From assembly GCA_001917125.1 (NCBI GenBank), contig MNTU01000039.1, positions 79,149-143,148 of the forward strand: a stretch of 64,000 nucleotides of DNA, given 5' to 3'. The stretch comes from Azospirillum sp. 47_25. Lineage in GTDB: Bacteria; Pseudomonadota; Alphaproteobacteria; RF32; CAG-239. The notes below the pieces were generated by a model. The model was given only the letters and a program-made list of their open reading frames with translations, had not been told where the DNA came from and did no database searches. Made by a program: the position numbers and the translations under genes. Shown here in pieces: positions 63,813 through 64,000 of the stretch. Position 1 is the first letter of the stretch; each line of letters begins with the position of its first letter.

Positions 63813-63888
63813 GTCATTACCCGACTTGATCGGGTAATCCCTTTGCCGCCGCCAATCCTCAGGATGTCCGCTCAAGCCGGAGCATGAC
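63813..63888. repeat. Inverted pair of REP-like palindromes
   Basis: Left copy 63813-63840 holds ATTACCCGA, CTTGA, TCGGGTAAT (63816-63838). A related copy on the other strand (63862-63888) reads GTCATGCTCCGGCTTGAGCGG, close to the left copy GTCATTACCCGACTTGATCGG. Such GTCAT-CCCG-CTTGA-CGGG units are dispersed in many alphaproteobacteria, where they can be read as TRLDRVI. Confidence 0.7.
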
Positions 63889-63904
63889 CGGGTGGAATGA
63901 TAAT

Positions 63905-64000
63905 CTATGTTCCGCTCGGCCGTTCCGGAGCGATGGAACAGGGTATCCAGTATTTGTACCAGTTGCAGGAGGCATCGGAGATGTCGGTGTAACCGGAAGC
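63905..64000 (-). CDS. Secreted Cys-rich family protein, C-terminal end (partial)
   Basis: Only the last 31 codons and the TAG stop are inside; the gene starts beyond the right edge. The readable end is ASGYTDISDASCNWYKYW, then IPCS and PERPSGT. The GYT and Cys pattern agrees with the secreted family at 27,814-29,561 and 63,211-63,720. Too little remains to say more. Confidence 0.5.
   Translation of the reverse strand, partial: ASGYTDISDASCNWYKYWIPCSIAPERPSGT

Overview
The window reads as the chromosome of an alphaproteobacterium, probably an uncultured host- or gut-associated lineage. Three gene orders support this: xerC/priA/atpHAGDC with the Fo genes elsewhere, nuoLMN-birA-rnj, and a remnant of the dgt-SPOR-nagZ-tatA cluster. 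The lineage placement is inference; no rRNA or tRNA gene was seen.

Bases 1 to about 15,350 are a mosaic, visibly AT-rich accessory island that continues past the left edge. It holds (a) a DUF4143 ATPase and a KAP-type NTPase behind a promoter overlapped by 23-base-period repeats; (b) a tightly overlapping operon of a large serine recombinase and two ParB/RepB-like proteins, less AT-rich than its surroundings; (c) a GHKL (MutL/MORC-like) ATPase, a Rossmann methyltransferase-like protein and a convergent DNA cytosine-5 methyltransferase, resembling the MutL-type restriction-modification neighbourhoods; (d) an unknown two-gene operon whose large protein has a HEPN-like Rx4H motif; (e) a promoter with a long structured leader RNA ahead of a glyoxalase-related small-domain protein; and (f) a metallo-beta-lactamase-fold hydrolase. 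A structured non-coding stretch with a terminator closes it.

From 15.7 to 20.4 kb are redox and stress genes: a PPC/DUF296 protein, a GltD/PreT-like oxidoreductase, a cupin/carboxymuconolactone decarboxylase-like/flavodoxin operon behind a promoter with a MerR-type 19-base spacer, a DUF4186 protein and YbaK. From 20.5 to 27.7 kb are highly divergent NuoL, NuoM and NuoN homologues with no nuoA-K beside them, then birA and RNase J. From 27.8 to 29.6 kb are two secreted Cys-rich proteins; relatives sit at the right end.

From 29.6 to 48 kb: a PhoR-like kinase, mutS, two membrane proteins, rplM-rpsI, small stress proteins, a HAD-family protein, two secreted proteins without Shine-Dalgarno sites, a fused MoeA-like/MocA-like molybdenum-cofactor protein, a putative zinc peptidase with a disordered partner, and tatA-nagZ-S2P-SPOR-dgt. 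From 48 to 63 kb: exonuclease III, RNase R, an S41 peptidase, three small membrane proteins, rpmG, xerC, priA, the F1 ATP synthase operon, a nitroreductase and a protein ending in an SSB-like acidic tail. The right end carries the secreted family again and an inverted pair of palindromic repeats.
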